Shown here: in pieces, positions 46,069 through 57,468 of the stretch
Position numbering within the stretch: the stretch's first letter is position 1
How the letters are laid out: every line of letters starts with the position of its first letter
Origin: Pithys albifrons albifrons
Lineage: Eukaryota > Chordata > Aves > Passeriformes > Thamnophilidae
Direction of reading: 5' to 3'
Assembly (NCBI RefSeq): GCF_047495875.1
Contig: NC_092497.1
Coordinates: 4,163,437-4,227,436, forward strand
Length of the DNA stretch: 64,000 nt
Notes under the pieces: model-generated
Told to the model about the DNA's origin: nothing
The model's database searches: none
Seen by the model: the letters and a program-made list of their open reading frames with translations, nothing else
Translations under genes and position numbers: made by a program

Positions 46069-47756
46069 ACTGTGATGGAATACATGTTGCAGTAGCATTT
46101 TAAGACAGCAAAGACAATGTACATCTCATGTAATATTATGTCTATGACTGTCTCATTTGGAGCTAGGAGCCTAATCACCCTTCTTTCTCTCTTTAAGACA
46201 TGTGAGATGGTGACCTCCATGTGATCCTTCAGACCTGAGGTTGCACAGCTCACCCACTGGAGCTGCTCTTTTCCAACTGCTGATAAACAACCTTACAGTA
46301 CAACTGGCCCCCTAATCTGGGGGTGTCATTTAATAGATTAAATGCAAAAGAGTTTAAGTCACAGACAGACAAGGAGGGCCATTTCATTTCTTTATTAGAC
46401 TTCAGATATGGCATGAATCAAAGCAGAAGGTGTCAGAGAGCCAATGTTATAGCATCTGATATACTGTGCTTTGGGCACCCTCATATTCAGGATGGTTGCT
46501 TAGCAACTGGGATACAGGCTGAGGATGCAGAGTCTGGGATTTTTTCTCAGCCCAACACGATTAGCATGACTTCGATAAATTACTTCACCTTTCTGTATTC
46601 CTCTTTCCCTTTATACATTTATTTATTCTATCTCTAACCAAATGCTTCAGCAATTCCTTTGAAGATATCAAAGCCTTCACGTAATGAAATTTTTCATCTC
46701 CTGTGAAACTGCAAATCCTGGACAATGACTCAGGTGTCACCTCCTCTCACTACCTGTCTTTCACAGGTAATCATCTTTTCCTTAACTACATTCATCACCA
46801 ACACAAAAGAGCTGCCATATTCACTATATAGTAATGAAAGCATTTCAGTGGGGAAGTGTTTTCAGTCCATGTATGAAAATTTCTGTACACAAACCATTTC
46901 CAAAAATCTAAGCTGGCATTTGGCAGAATGTCAGTAGACTTTATACAATAACACTACCCAACTAGACATATTAGGAGAACAGAATCTGCAAGACAGCATA
47001 CTTTTGGCTCTGTTACATGCTCGTACTACTGCCACAACTACCAGAAAATAAAGACAGGTGGGAAGACAGTAGGGCTAACTTTGGACCTTTGCGAGGGCAT
47101 TCTTTGCTTGACTGATGGTTTGTAACTGTTCAGCATGGACAGTGAGCTGTGAGTTTTTGTCATCCAAGTTAGGAGCTCTGTCTGATTGGCAGATGAATGA
47201 AGAGTTGGCTCCAAAGTCTGTAACCCTTTGATTTCATGGTTGTTTTCTACATCCTGATCTCTCTGCAGCTGCCACCTCAAAGAACAGGGTGAAAGTAATT
47301 GTGTTGGCTTGCCTCCAAAGCCCGGAGGAGTAGTCACTTGCTACTCTCCCAGATTATCTGCCAGGCAAACAGAAAGGTTAATGATGTAGAGTTTGATTAC
47401 TCTGGTAGAAAGAAAGCAGTCAGCTTGATCCCAAAATCTCTATTGTGTGTGTAAGGGAGATGCGTTAAAAGGACTCAGAACTGGAATACGTTGCCTCCTC
47501 CATTCTGTCTTTGAACATGGGAGTATTTGCTTCTGGCACATATGGTCTTGTAAGTAATAGCTTTTTGCTGCACATACATCTTTTTGCCTGAAGCTTGTTG
47601 TTTAATTTTAAGACATTTACAATAGTTTTGTTGTTAAAAAAGCCAGTCTTCCTCAATATCAGCACAATAAACATTTGAATGTATTCATCCCAGGAACAGA
47701 TTGAATATCATTATTTGAAATATGTGCAAATAAATACATGTTTTTTATATAAAAAT
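46069..47756. other. No gene seen
   Basis: AT-rich sequence with frames up to 104 codons (46323-46637 plus, 47038-47337 minus), none with a recognised domain. Confidence 0.4.
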
Positions 47757-47820
47757 ATATACATAAGTGTGTGTGAGAGACAGTGTGCATGTGTGTCTGT
47801 GTATATGCATATATGTGTAA
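47757..47820. repeat. Imperfect TG-rich repeat
   Basis: gtgtgtgtgagagacagtgt and gcatgtgtgtctgtgtatat words followed by atatgtgtaag. A decayed dinucleotide repeat. Confidence 0.8.
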
Positions 47821-47922
47821 GCCATAAGCACACAATTTCTGGTGTTCAGCTTTGAGATAAATATAAACAAGGCCTATCAAGTGTAATGCATCAACAACCA
47901 CAACAACCCCACAGGAAAAATT

Positions 47923-47939
47923 AAAAAAAAAAAAAAAAA
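47923..47939 (+). repeat. 17-bp A homopolymer
   Basis: An uninterrupted A run preceded by an A/C-rich tract (caacaaccacaacaacccc, 47891-47910). Confidence 0.9.
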
Positions 47940-50696
47940 GAAAGAGAAGCCAAACTAAAAGCAACCAGAACCCACGAACTGAATAAATGAACAACAAAGC
48001 TACAGTATAGAGAAGCTAAAAAAGAGTTTACCATGGCTGGAGGCAGTGGAGTTACAGAGCTGTTTATAATGGTGTTTAAAAAGATGTTTATAAAAGTTAG
48101 CTTCCTTTTTTAAAAAGATTCTGAGTTGTGGAAATGTTTAATATTAAAACAAAATAGCAAACAAGAAACTTTATAAACTCATAAAAATTGAAACTTTCCA
48201 GCCTTTGGTTGAAATATTTTGGCCCAGGACCGAAACATATAGCCCAGTATATTTTCTTTCACAATGGTTTATGGACTTTATCATTGAGAATAATTTTTTC
48301 TGCATTATTCCATGATCTTTGGCTGAACCATATCTCACATGATATTTAGCAAGAAAAATCCCTTTTATCCCCCACACTTTCTTTACATTACAGTGGCTTC
48401 CAAAAAAAAAAAATAGAATTTCCATAAGACAACAAATGATCTTCTGATTAGATCTATGGTTTATGTATTTTGTGGTGAAGAACCTGGAGGAAAAGAAGTG
48501 TATGATGGTTTGTTATCACTCTTTCTCTGTTGATTCCTGATTGCTCCAACACAGGTCTGCAGTTAGTTTGAATCTAAGAAGTTCCCACTTTACCTTTTTA
48601 CATCAATCACATTCTAAATAGAGTTTAATATAGTTATCTTCAAAATCCAAGCTTCAACTAAGCAGAGCTGCAATTTTTTGCTGGAGTTCTGGGTGGGTTT
48701 CTCACTCCTATTTAGCACACTCTTTTTGACCATATTCTCGTTAATAATTACATTCATTAATTTCTTCTTAAGCTTATACTTCTATTTTTGATGTCAGTTA
48801 AACCCAGATCAGGCATTTCTGTACTGTGTTCCTTGAAATACCAGAAGATCTAAGAGCTGGGGACCTACCGTGACCGTGTGTCAGCATTAGGGCAGGTGTG
48901 GTCTCTGTCCTTCTGTTTGCTCCTTATCTTTCCCACCTTGTATTTTAAGACCGGAAATTATAAAGTTCTCCATGACTGTTTCAAGCATTGTTGGGGAAGA
49001 AAACCCCATTTGCAATCAATGAATTTTCCTAATGGGGAAGAGTGTGTTGTGCTCACAGCAACTGAGAAAGGATGAAGATTTTTATGAGGAAAAACCTAAA
49101 GACCAAGAGCTCTATTCATAAGCAAGAGAGATACAAGTGGGAGATGAGTGAGTGAAGAAAGAATTCAGGACAAATGTCTCAAAGCTGCTATGGAAAAAGC
49201 TCTTAAAAAACACAGAAAACCTTCTGAAAAGCTGAAGGGAGAGGAAAGATGCCACGAAAGTTGCCTGGAAGTCAAGAGCTGCCACGTCAAGGCAGGTTTT
49301 CAAAAACTAAAAAATCAGGAAATGTCATTCTTCCTAAACATCTACTGAGGCCCTGCAGCACAACAAAGGAAATCCACTACAGTTGAATGGCAATTGGTAA
49401 ATTCTTGTTCTCATGCTATGTGCCAAACTCCTTTCTCTTTGCTCCTCTAATTCATCTGTCAGCGTGTGGGGGTAATGCAGGCACTGAAGGGACTTTTGTG
49501 CTAAATCATCAATTAGAAGACAACCTTCAGTCCTTGACAAGAAGATGAACACATAAGAAGATTTCAAAATAGAAGGTAGATCATCAAGGAGTTTGGGTAT
49601 AAGACTAGAAGATATCAAAGAGTGGACGAAAAAATGAGGCCCATTTGCCAAAACATGGAAGTTTGATAATTAACTCTAGACCTGTGGCTTTAAAGCAGAA
49701 AACAAAAATTAATATTGAGCCATCTGACATAAATTTAATTCTATCATTTTGAGGAAATAAGGTTCTGAGGTTCTAAAAACGGGTTCAAAAGGAAAACATC
49801 CAGGACTGTAATTTTTGAAATGTAAATGATGCAGTGTTATATGTGTAGGTAGATGGGGGGGGGATGTTGTGCATGAAAACCTTATCTCTTTATTTAACTG
49901 ACAACAAATACAGTTCTGCTGGATTTCCATAAGCCACATAAGATGATGTGTGAGCTTTCTGAACTGGCTTTCGGGCCTCTGAAGAAACAAAGAGGAAAAA
50001 AAAACCCTGTCACTTTGCTTAGCCAGTGTTAGCAAGAGCTCCCTCTGCTCTGTTACCAGCATGTCCTTCTTTGCATAGCAACCATCACTTCTCTGGAATA
50101 AGATATAGCTCTTTTAAGGACCCTGTGGCTTGTCACTGACTACTAAATACCTTCCTGTTGGTGCAGGTAAGCCAGGATTTAATAAAACCAGGCTTTCAGC
50201 AGGTGCTGTGGATGGGAGAGTTGGGAACAGCTGGCACAGACAGTTCTGTGAGTGCTTGGCGCTGCTCAGGGATCCTTCTTTCCAGGAATCCTCCAGGGGC
50301 TGAATGCAGCTTTACTGGTGGTTTTTTTGCCTCTAAAGTGTCTTTCTTGTGCTTTCATGTAACACATACCTGCCTCTAGGGTGTAAGTCTTCCTCAAAGA
50401 GGAATTTGGTATTCAGATTCATTCACTGTCTTTGTTATACCCCCAATAATTATACCACTGGAATTAAACTGAAAATAACGTTAAACCACTTGTCCTTATA
50501 GGACAAGGGATTTGGGTGAATTAACCTGCCAAAATGATATCTGTGAGGTATATTCCAATTGTGGGGAACATCTACTGTTCTCCTTTGAGTAAAGGCAAAT
50601 ACAGAAGGTCATCAAAATGAATGCCTTTTACATTCCAGTTTCCATTTGCAGCATTTGAAGAGATGAAGGCAAGTTAATTTAGGTCTTAAAATGTTA
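47940..50696. other. No gene seen
   Basis: About 2.8 kb of AT-rich sequence. Short frames at 48878-49075, 49148-49348 and several on the minus strand lack recognised domains. A G run is present near 49856-49863. Confidence 0.4.
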
Positions 50697-50780
50697 ACAA
50701 CCCCCATTTCCCGCACCACCCCCCCAAAAAAAACCACAACAAAACCCAACAACAACAAAAAAACCCCACCACAATTAGAA
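50697..50780 (+). repeat. A/C-rich low-complexity tract
   Basis: Alternating runs of C and A with almost no G or T, including accaccccccc and acaacaacaaaaaaaccc. Similar in make-up to 9330-9402 and 40054-40098. Confidence 0.85.
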
Positions 50781-51699
50781 AAGCTTTTCAAATATTAATA
50801 TTAGCTAAATCTCTTCCCATTTTCATTCCTTCATTTATAAAGGTGACAAATTTGATGTAGCATTTATTACTCCAAATGGCAATATGACATGCTTAGGGAT
50901 AACCTATGGAAACAGGAAAAAGGAAGGAGAGTACCTTTTGTTGTGTATAAAACAGGGCTTGGATAAAATATTTCAGGGTTTCTGTTTCACTGGGCCTGTT
51001 TGTTCTTATTAGTCATAGTCTTGCCAGAATGTCACTAAGTAGATGTTTAAATGTGCTCACATCCTCCAGGCATTACCCTAGACCTAATAATCCTACAGTA
51101 AATACATTGTATGATTGGTATGAAGCAAGAAAGCTAGCCTGCCTTCATTTAAACTCATATAAAAATCTCATGTAGATTTAAAAGGATACAACAGTTCACT
51201 ACAGATGTCCCCAGTTCTTTCAATTATAGCAGTGTTATCAGTAGCAGGTGTAACATTCATGTATTAAAAACTTTAATAAGAAAAAGTTCACATGATTGAC
51301 ATCAGATAACTAGAACAAAATAAAGATAATAAACCTCTCACATACCTCTTTTATCAATAGTTTTCAATTCCTACAAAAGAAGTGATAATCCTTATGTCTG
51401 ATGTGCACGTTTCAAGATTGAGGAGGGTTTTTTTCAAAAGATTTGCCAACCACCGTTGAAAACAAAGGATATTACCACGATGAAAAGCAAAGTAACTCTC
51501 ATTTTTGAGACTGTAATATCTCTGTCCTTGTTCCGGATGCCAACAGGTTAGCATTAACACTCCTGCTTGTTCAGACTGCTGTTTCATTTTCAGTAATAAA
51601 ATAAATCATTAAAGGCATCTCGTTATCTTCTCTACTGCTTAGTATGAGGTGACATCAGGAGTGAGCTAGAACAGAAAGCATATGAAGGAAATAGAGTGG
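50781..51699. other. No gene seen
   Basis: AT-rich sequence without a recognised element. The 77-codon minus frame at 51354-51587 has no domain. Confidence 0.45.
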
Positions 51700-52075
51700 T
51701 GGTCTGGAGCTAAAGTTCTATAAGGGGCAGCTGAGGGTACTGGGAGAACAGGATGTTCAGGGCAGACCTTCTCACTCTCCACAACTGCCTGAAAGGAGGT
51801 TGTAGACAGGTGGAGGTTTGGTTTTTGCTTAAATTGCACCAGAGGAAATTTTTATTATCTATTAGGAAAATTTCCTTCACTGAAAGAGAGGTTAGGCATT
51901 GAAATGGCCTACCCAGGGAAGTGGTGGAGTCACCACTCCTGAGGATTGTTCAAAAAATGAGTAGATGTGGCACTTTGTGCCCTGGTTTAGTGGGTATGGT
52001 GGTATTGGTGCTAGGTTGCAGTTGATGATGTTGGAGGTCATTTTCAGCCTTAATAATGCTGTGATTATTTAAATT
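51700..52075 (+). mobile_element. CR1 LINE 3' portion
   Basis: Sense copy of about 375 bp covering the end of ORF2 and the 3' region: caactgcctgaaaggaggtt, gcaccagaggaaattttta, gaagtggtggagtcaccact, gtagatgtggcactttgtg and ccctggtttagtgggtatgg. It ends at cagccttaataatgctgtgat. It belongs to the subfamily with the 'ggtttagtgggcatggtggt' 3' end, the same type as the antisense copy at 40301. Confidence 0.92.
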
Positions 52076-52671
52076 TTTGCTTGAATTGACAATAAGGGTA
52101 GGTAATGAAGCAAGTCAGACATTGCTCCAGGAAATCTTTTCACTGCACCATTGCATTAGAGATGAGTAATTATACCTCCGGTAGCTCTGTGATTTTCAAT
52201 TTTTTTCATGTAAAACTGGGCAATTTCTGATGAACATACTGATAAACCATTAACATTTTGATGTAAAATGCAGTTGTTAAGTGAAAAAAAACAACAAACA
52301 CACAAACAAAAGAAGCCTACTGTCTGCTAGTCACAGAAGATGTCTAGATTTCCAACCAATGTGCTGAAACTTAAACATCAGAATGAATTTGTGTGTGTAA
52401 TGTGTATGTCCATGTGTCACTGAGTGGGTGAGTAAGTGAGTGAAGATGACTGTTTTGCTTGTTTTTAGGTTTCTGGTTTGGGTGCTAAAAATTGTACCAT
52501 TCATACATATGACTGTCCTGAAGCTCTTGAATTCAACCACATAAACATGTATGGATATCTTCCCAAAGTTTCTAACTCAATCATTTTGCTATTGTTTTGT
52601 CCGAGAATTTTCTCATTCTTCATCTATAAGATCAAGAATTTCATATTTGAGCTCTCAAACTGAAAGTTTCT
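52076..52671. other. No gene seen
   Basis: AT-rich sequence with an imperfect TG and GTGA stretch at 52389-52442. The overlapping short frames have no domain. Confidence 0.45.
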
Positions 52672-52744
52672 CTGAAAAAAAATCATTACAAGGGAAAATA
52701 AACAAAAACAAAAGGAAAAGAAAAAAAAGGGAAAAAAGAGAAAG
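52672..52744 (+). repeat. A-rich purine tract
   Basis: aaaacaaaaggaaaagaaaa and similar words, nearly all purine in the second half. Confidence 0.8.
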
Positions 52745-54407
52745 TGCTGGGCTTTATTCACTAGACTATTTCACAAAACACCCCTATAATTTTACAGAAA
52801 ATAACTAGTTGGACATGCTGCTTAATAAATAGATAGAAAGCCAAATCCTTCCACAGACAATGTTCCTGTTCTTGTTCTCCATAATAAGATTAGCCAGGCC
52901 TATAAAAGAACAATTACATCACCAGAAAGCATTTTAGGGTTTGATTTTATTAATTCAACTGCTGGAGTCATAAAGGACCATTAATTAGATTTTTTTTCCC
53001 TCCTGGGGTGTTGTTTGGATTCCTTTTTATGATGTGTCCAGTTTAGGATGATGAGAGATTGATATGTACCAAGTTTAGGGACATCTAGCATGCATTTTTC
53101 TCTGAAGCCTGAGAGCATGTGAGTCATCATAATGGCTTCAGGTTGTAAGCAACATCAATGATGAAAACATTAAACCACAAAAACAAGTTGCTCTTATAAT
53201 GGTTCATTTATCCTGGAGAAAAATAAATAACTAGATGAAATCTCTTTTAATAACTAAGAAGGATTATCATGGACTATTCATTTTGTGTGGGAGACATTTG
53301 TAGACTATCTCCTAGAGGATTATTAGGCCTACATCTTTATAAATGGCTGTAAATATTTATTATTCTTTTATTTACAGCAATACTATATTCCCTTTAAGGT
53401 TCACTTCAAGATTCAAGGCAGGGAGATCTGTGGATCAAAAATCTTGATATTTAACCATAGGCAGACAGTGGGACACAATTTAGGGGAAGGAGAATAACAA
53501 GAAGCGCTATAAAAATATTCAAATTGCCTCATTATAAACTTCATAACATAACATTAACATTGTTTCTCAGGAAATTAAACCTGGTTGATAATTGAACCTT
53601 GAAAGTTTGGCAGCTCTGTATATTACTAGCAATTGCTTTGAGCCTTCCAGACAGTCAATATGGAGGGCTTTTACTTTTTTAAAGCTCAGATGATGCTTGC
53701 TGAAACTGGATAATTTACAGACAAGAAAGTGACCAAGAGCAGAGGGAAGATTAGGACCTGGTACTTGCTGATGTGGGTGACAACTGCCAGGAGGGAAATC
53801 TTGGGTTCAACAGGTAATTCACTGATTGGGAATTTACACACTAACGTGGAACTGGAAATTTTTCTCCAAGAGGCAATTTATTGGGTACAGCACTTCTGAG
53901 CATTGTCACTCAGAAACCCCACTGGGCACATGCCACTTAGGATCATTTAGCAGCAAGTGCTGAAATAGCAGAGAATTTGGGTTTTCTTTCCCCAACAAGA
54001 AAGCTGAGCTGCAGAAATAGAAATACTTTGTTGTCTTGTCAACAGTGGATAAAATATCATTTCAAGTGCAACGAGAAACACTGTAAACAAACTCCAATTT
54101 CTATGCTGTACCTTAAGAGGAAAGTCAGTTTAGCTGCTTGATGACCTCATTCTAATAATCCATTGTGAAAGACAAGTGACTACAGGTCTCACCAAGAAAA
54201 TACAGCTTTTAAAGTAGAATGGGCAACTTTAGCTACCCTCTTCAGGAACATAATTCCTTCTGAACAGCACTGTGATATTTGCTAAATCCACAACAAATGT
54301 AACACACATTGTTTGGTAAAATGATAAAACCCACACTTCTGCTAAGTATCTTTTCCTTATGTGAATATTCACTGGTCTGTTACCTAAGTCATCCCCTAAA
54401 TGATAGA
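52745..54407. other. No gene seen
   Basis: About 1.7 kb of AT-rich sequence without recognised repeat, RNA or exon. Confidence 0.45.
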
Positions 54408-54632
54408 TTGATAGAATGGTTTGGATTGGAAGGGAACTTAACGACTACCTAGTTCTATTCCCTGTCATGGTCAGCGACACTTTCCACTAGTCCAGTTTGC
54501 TCCAAGCCCTGTCCAACCTGGCCTTGGACACTTCCAGGGATGGGGCAGCCACAGCTTCCCTGGGCAACCTGTGCCAGGGCCTCTCCACTCTCAGTCAAGA
54601 ACTTCTTCCTAATATCTAATCTAAAAATGTGT
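54408..54632 (-). mobile_element. CR1 LINE 3' end fragment (antisense)
   Basis: The plus strand reads atagaatggtttggattgga, agggaacttaacgactacct, caagccctgtccaacctggc, cttggacacttccagggatg and gcagccacagcttccctggg. It ends near aatatctaatctaaa. One of the better preserved CR1 copies in the window. Confidence 0.94.
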
Positions 54633-56579
54633 CTCAGAGGGAAAGCTGAAGGGAAGTAACAGCCTTGTGAGTCAGTCCAGTATATAAAACTTCAGTCAGT
54701 TCAATATATAGAAAAAGAGATGAGGCAGAGAGGAGGGCATATTTGCAGGGAGACCAAGTATTCATGCAAAGACTGAATGGTCAATGTTTCTACTGTCTTA
54801 GTTCCTACATTTTAGAAACCAGCCAGAAAAACCTCTGCAGTCAAATCAGTTAATTGTAATAACTTCTAGAAAACAGGGAGGTTACAGTGACAGAGTGAGC
54901 ACCCTTGAAAGGAATAAAAAGGGGATTTCGAAGAATGCTGACATTGATTTGTCAAAGAAATTGAAGAAAAGTTTATACAATAACAATAAAAAAAGTGTTT
55001 TTCTGTGAAGTAAGGAGACAGCAATTGTCACAGATGTGGCAAAACATCAAATGATCTTCTCCTTAAAGTACATATTTTATAGGTAGACAGGTTATAGATG
55101 TGAGACACATTGATTTTAACATTTTTATATTTGGTCCCTTATGACATACTCACAAGCAACTAAGAACATTTCAAGTATAGTTTAGCTGCACAGCTGTTCT
55201 TAAAAAGTCATATTTTTATGTTTATCTATCAGTAGAGAAGTGCCAGACTATGAAGACATTGCATCTAGGAGTCTAATTGGAGTGTCTTTCAAGAGACTAT
55301 TCAATTTTATTATGAATTACTTCAGTGATGAGTGCCTGCATAGGTGGTAGAAGAAGCTCTGTTGAGAAATATAAAGCTAGTACTCTGTGATGGGATGAGA
55401 ATTCAAGCTGATCTTGGAAGATGGAAAAATGATCTAAACTTAGAAAACATTACTAGAATGAGAAATGTGGGGAAAAGTTTTTTTATCTTGAAGAAGAACA
55501 GGCTGCTAGTTTTTTCAACAGGAAAAAAGAAATCCCATGCTTTTATGACTGTGTAGCCATTTAAAGAAGTAAATCTGATTGAGAGCAAAGGCACCAATGA
55601 CTAAAATTATGATAATTTCATAATTTTGTGCAGGATTACGTAGGAGCAGGGCCACTCATCTGTCTATGGTTTTGGATGTTCTTAACAACAGGCAAAGAGA
55701 AAGCCCATGAGAGAGATATATTTGAACTGTTGCTTTAGTGCGAGACAGAATATATTGGTCTGTTTTGGTCCCTTCAAGCTCTGTGTTCTTGTGAAATGGC
55801 ATTTTCAGAGAGAGTTTAGGAGCTCCTCTAAAGAAAACATGCTGAGATTTCTGTATATCTAAATAATGGAGAAACATCAAGAATAAAGATCAGATCCTGA
55901 GTCTGGTAAAAGGAGCAGTCTTACTGAAAAAGTGAGAGACGAAAAGGAGAGATGGACAGCTATGGAATACATGCTGACTTTTTTCCACTACATAATTAAA
56001 GCATTATGTTCATGAAACCACATAAATTGATAATTGTATTTGTAAATTATAGAATGAGGTATCTGAAAGATTACTAAAAAATGTGGAGTCAAGAGAAGCA
56101 AGAAAGAAGTAGAGCAGATGATCTACAGTCCTTGATTATAAAGGGTGTGCTGGGAGACTATTACAAATAGCCCAGGTAAAGAATATGAATGAAAAAGAAA
56201 TGAAGTTACAAGGGGGAACTCCTTAAAGAAAAAGAAGATAAAGTTGTGTATCCCTTATAATTTTGCAAAATGGTGAAGAATCACTATCCATGTAATACAT
56301 GAAAAATTACTATTATGAGCTGCACCACAGAAGTTTAAGGTGGAAAACAACCTAATCTAGTTAGTGAAGTAAGGCTGTGAACTAAGGTGCTGATCAGAGG
56401 GAATTCATGTTAACTTACATAATTGTTCAGTGCCAATGAAGGAAGCATCGACATTTTGTTCATCAAATAAAGAGAGGGAAATCTGGATAGCTAAGAATGA
56501 TCTGAGCTTTCAGCAGAGAGGCACAGGGCACTTCCTTATAGCATAGACAAAACCTGAACACTTAAGCCCTATAGGAGAC
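54633..56579. other. No gene seen
   Basis: AT-rich sequence. A short two-copy element (cagtatataaaacttcagt and cagttcaatatata, 54680-54712) is too weak to name. Confidence 0.45.
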
Positions 56580-56947
56580 TGTAGGGGTGACAGTGAGTGC
56601 ATCCTTGAGGAAAGCAATTTAGGGTTCTCCTTTACAAGAAGAGAGCTACCTGAAGTGTGTGTGGTCCTGTGACCAATGAGATGCTTCGGTGTATGTGAGG
56701 TGAATTAGTCAACCGATGATGTCATGACATGTTGGATGTGAGAGGATATAAAAGGTGTGGATGTTACTGAGTGAGATTAGAACATCTGGAACTATCTACT
56801 ACTACTACCACTAAGAACTGTCTGTGAGACTATCTTGAATAAAGTCTTGTAAGACTTCTGATCAAAGCCTTCTGACGCCTGCTGTGCCTGAGCTCTTCGG
56901 ACCATCATTCACGCTGTGCCCTTACTTGGGATAAGGGGACCCCTACA
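56580..56947 (+). mobile_element. Endogenous retrovirus LTR, 368 bp
   Basis: The ends form a perfect 9-bp inverted repeat, tgtaggggt (56580-56588) and acccctaca (56939-56947), with canonical TG...CA. In between are a TATA box (gatataaaagg near 56744) and an aataaa polyadenylation signal (56839). This is the order U3-R-U5 on the plus strand. It is a regulatory relic with no intact retroviral gene attached. Confidence 0.85.
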
Positions 56948-57186
56948 AATGATGACCCCCCGGATGGGCCCCTATAGAAGACTTCATCTTCTGGCCTTCA
57001 TGAATGCATAGCATGAGGGATTGATGACACCATTAGCACCACTGTAGTAGCTTTAGCTAGGGCTCAGATTAGCAGGCTCAGAGAATCTACATAGATTGGG
57101 AGAGACAGCTATCACCTGACTGGGTAACCAAGGAAATATTTCATACCAGATGATGCAATCCTAAGACATAATACAGGAGTAGGAGG
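56948..57186 (+). mobile_element. Stub of retroviral internal sequence with primer-binding-site-like start
   Basis: Directly after the LTR come two bases and then tgatgaccccccggatgg, in the position of the tRNA primer-binding site. It resembles the 'tggtgacccc' kind of site, but I cannot name the tRNA. About 240 bp of leader-like sequence follow, without an open reading frame, before the next LTR-like stretch. No gag, pol or env remnant is recognised. Confidence 0.5.
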
Positions 57187-57468
57187 TGTTTTTTCTCAGT
57201 TCCATCATGGTTGAAGTACAAGCCAGACGTGGTGCAGCTCCTGTCTTGTTGGAGTAGGCCCTGTTGCTCTTGCTGCATGTTATATAAGTGTATGTTATAT
57301 TGTAGTTTTCGCTTGATTTTCCCTTTTCTGTATAAATACATAGAGTTAGTTTAAGCATAAACTTAGTTTGAGAGGGTTTTTTTCCCTTTCACCCTTTTCT
57401 CGGTGAAGGGAGAAAGGCTCTGACTTGGTATTGAGCAGTTGGCATTTTTGCCAGCTTAAACCAAGACA
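57187..57468 (+). mobile_element. Second LTR-like remnant
   Basis: LTR-like order on the plus strand: a TATA-type box (gttatataagtg near 57289), ataaat/cataaac signals (57333-57361), then a U5-like end. That end has ggtttttttccctttcaccc, cggtgaagggagaaagg and gccagcttaaaccaagaca. This terminus resembles those of other avian LTR families. The start is uncertain: tgtcttgtt at 57242 pairs with the end (tgtcttggtt in reverse), whereas tgtttttt at 57187 is an alternative. No target-site duplication was found. Confidence 0.5.

Noticed and set aside
45837..46253. 138-codon minus-strand open frame
   Set aside because: Runs through a 21-bp homopolymer, giving poly-Lys, and has no recognised domain on either side.
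57187..57241. RTE 3'-end copy (ccatcatggttgaagta)
   Set aside because: Only a few bases match the RTE terminus, without the gaagatttggga part or direct repeats.
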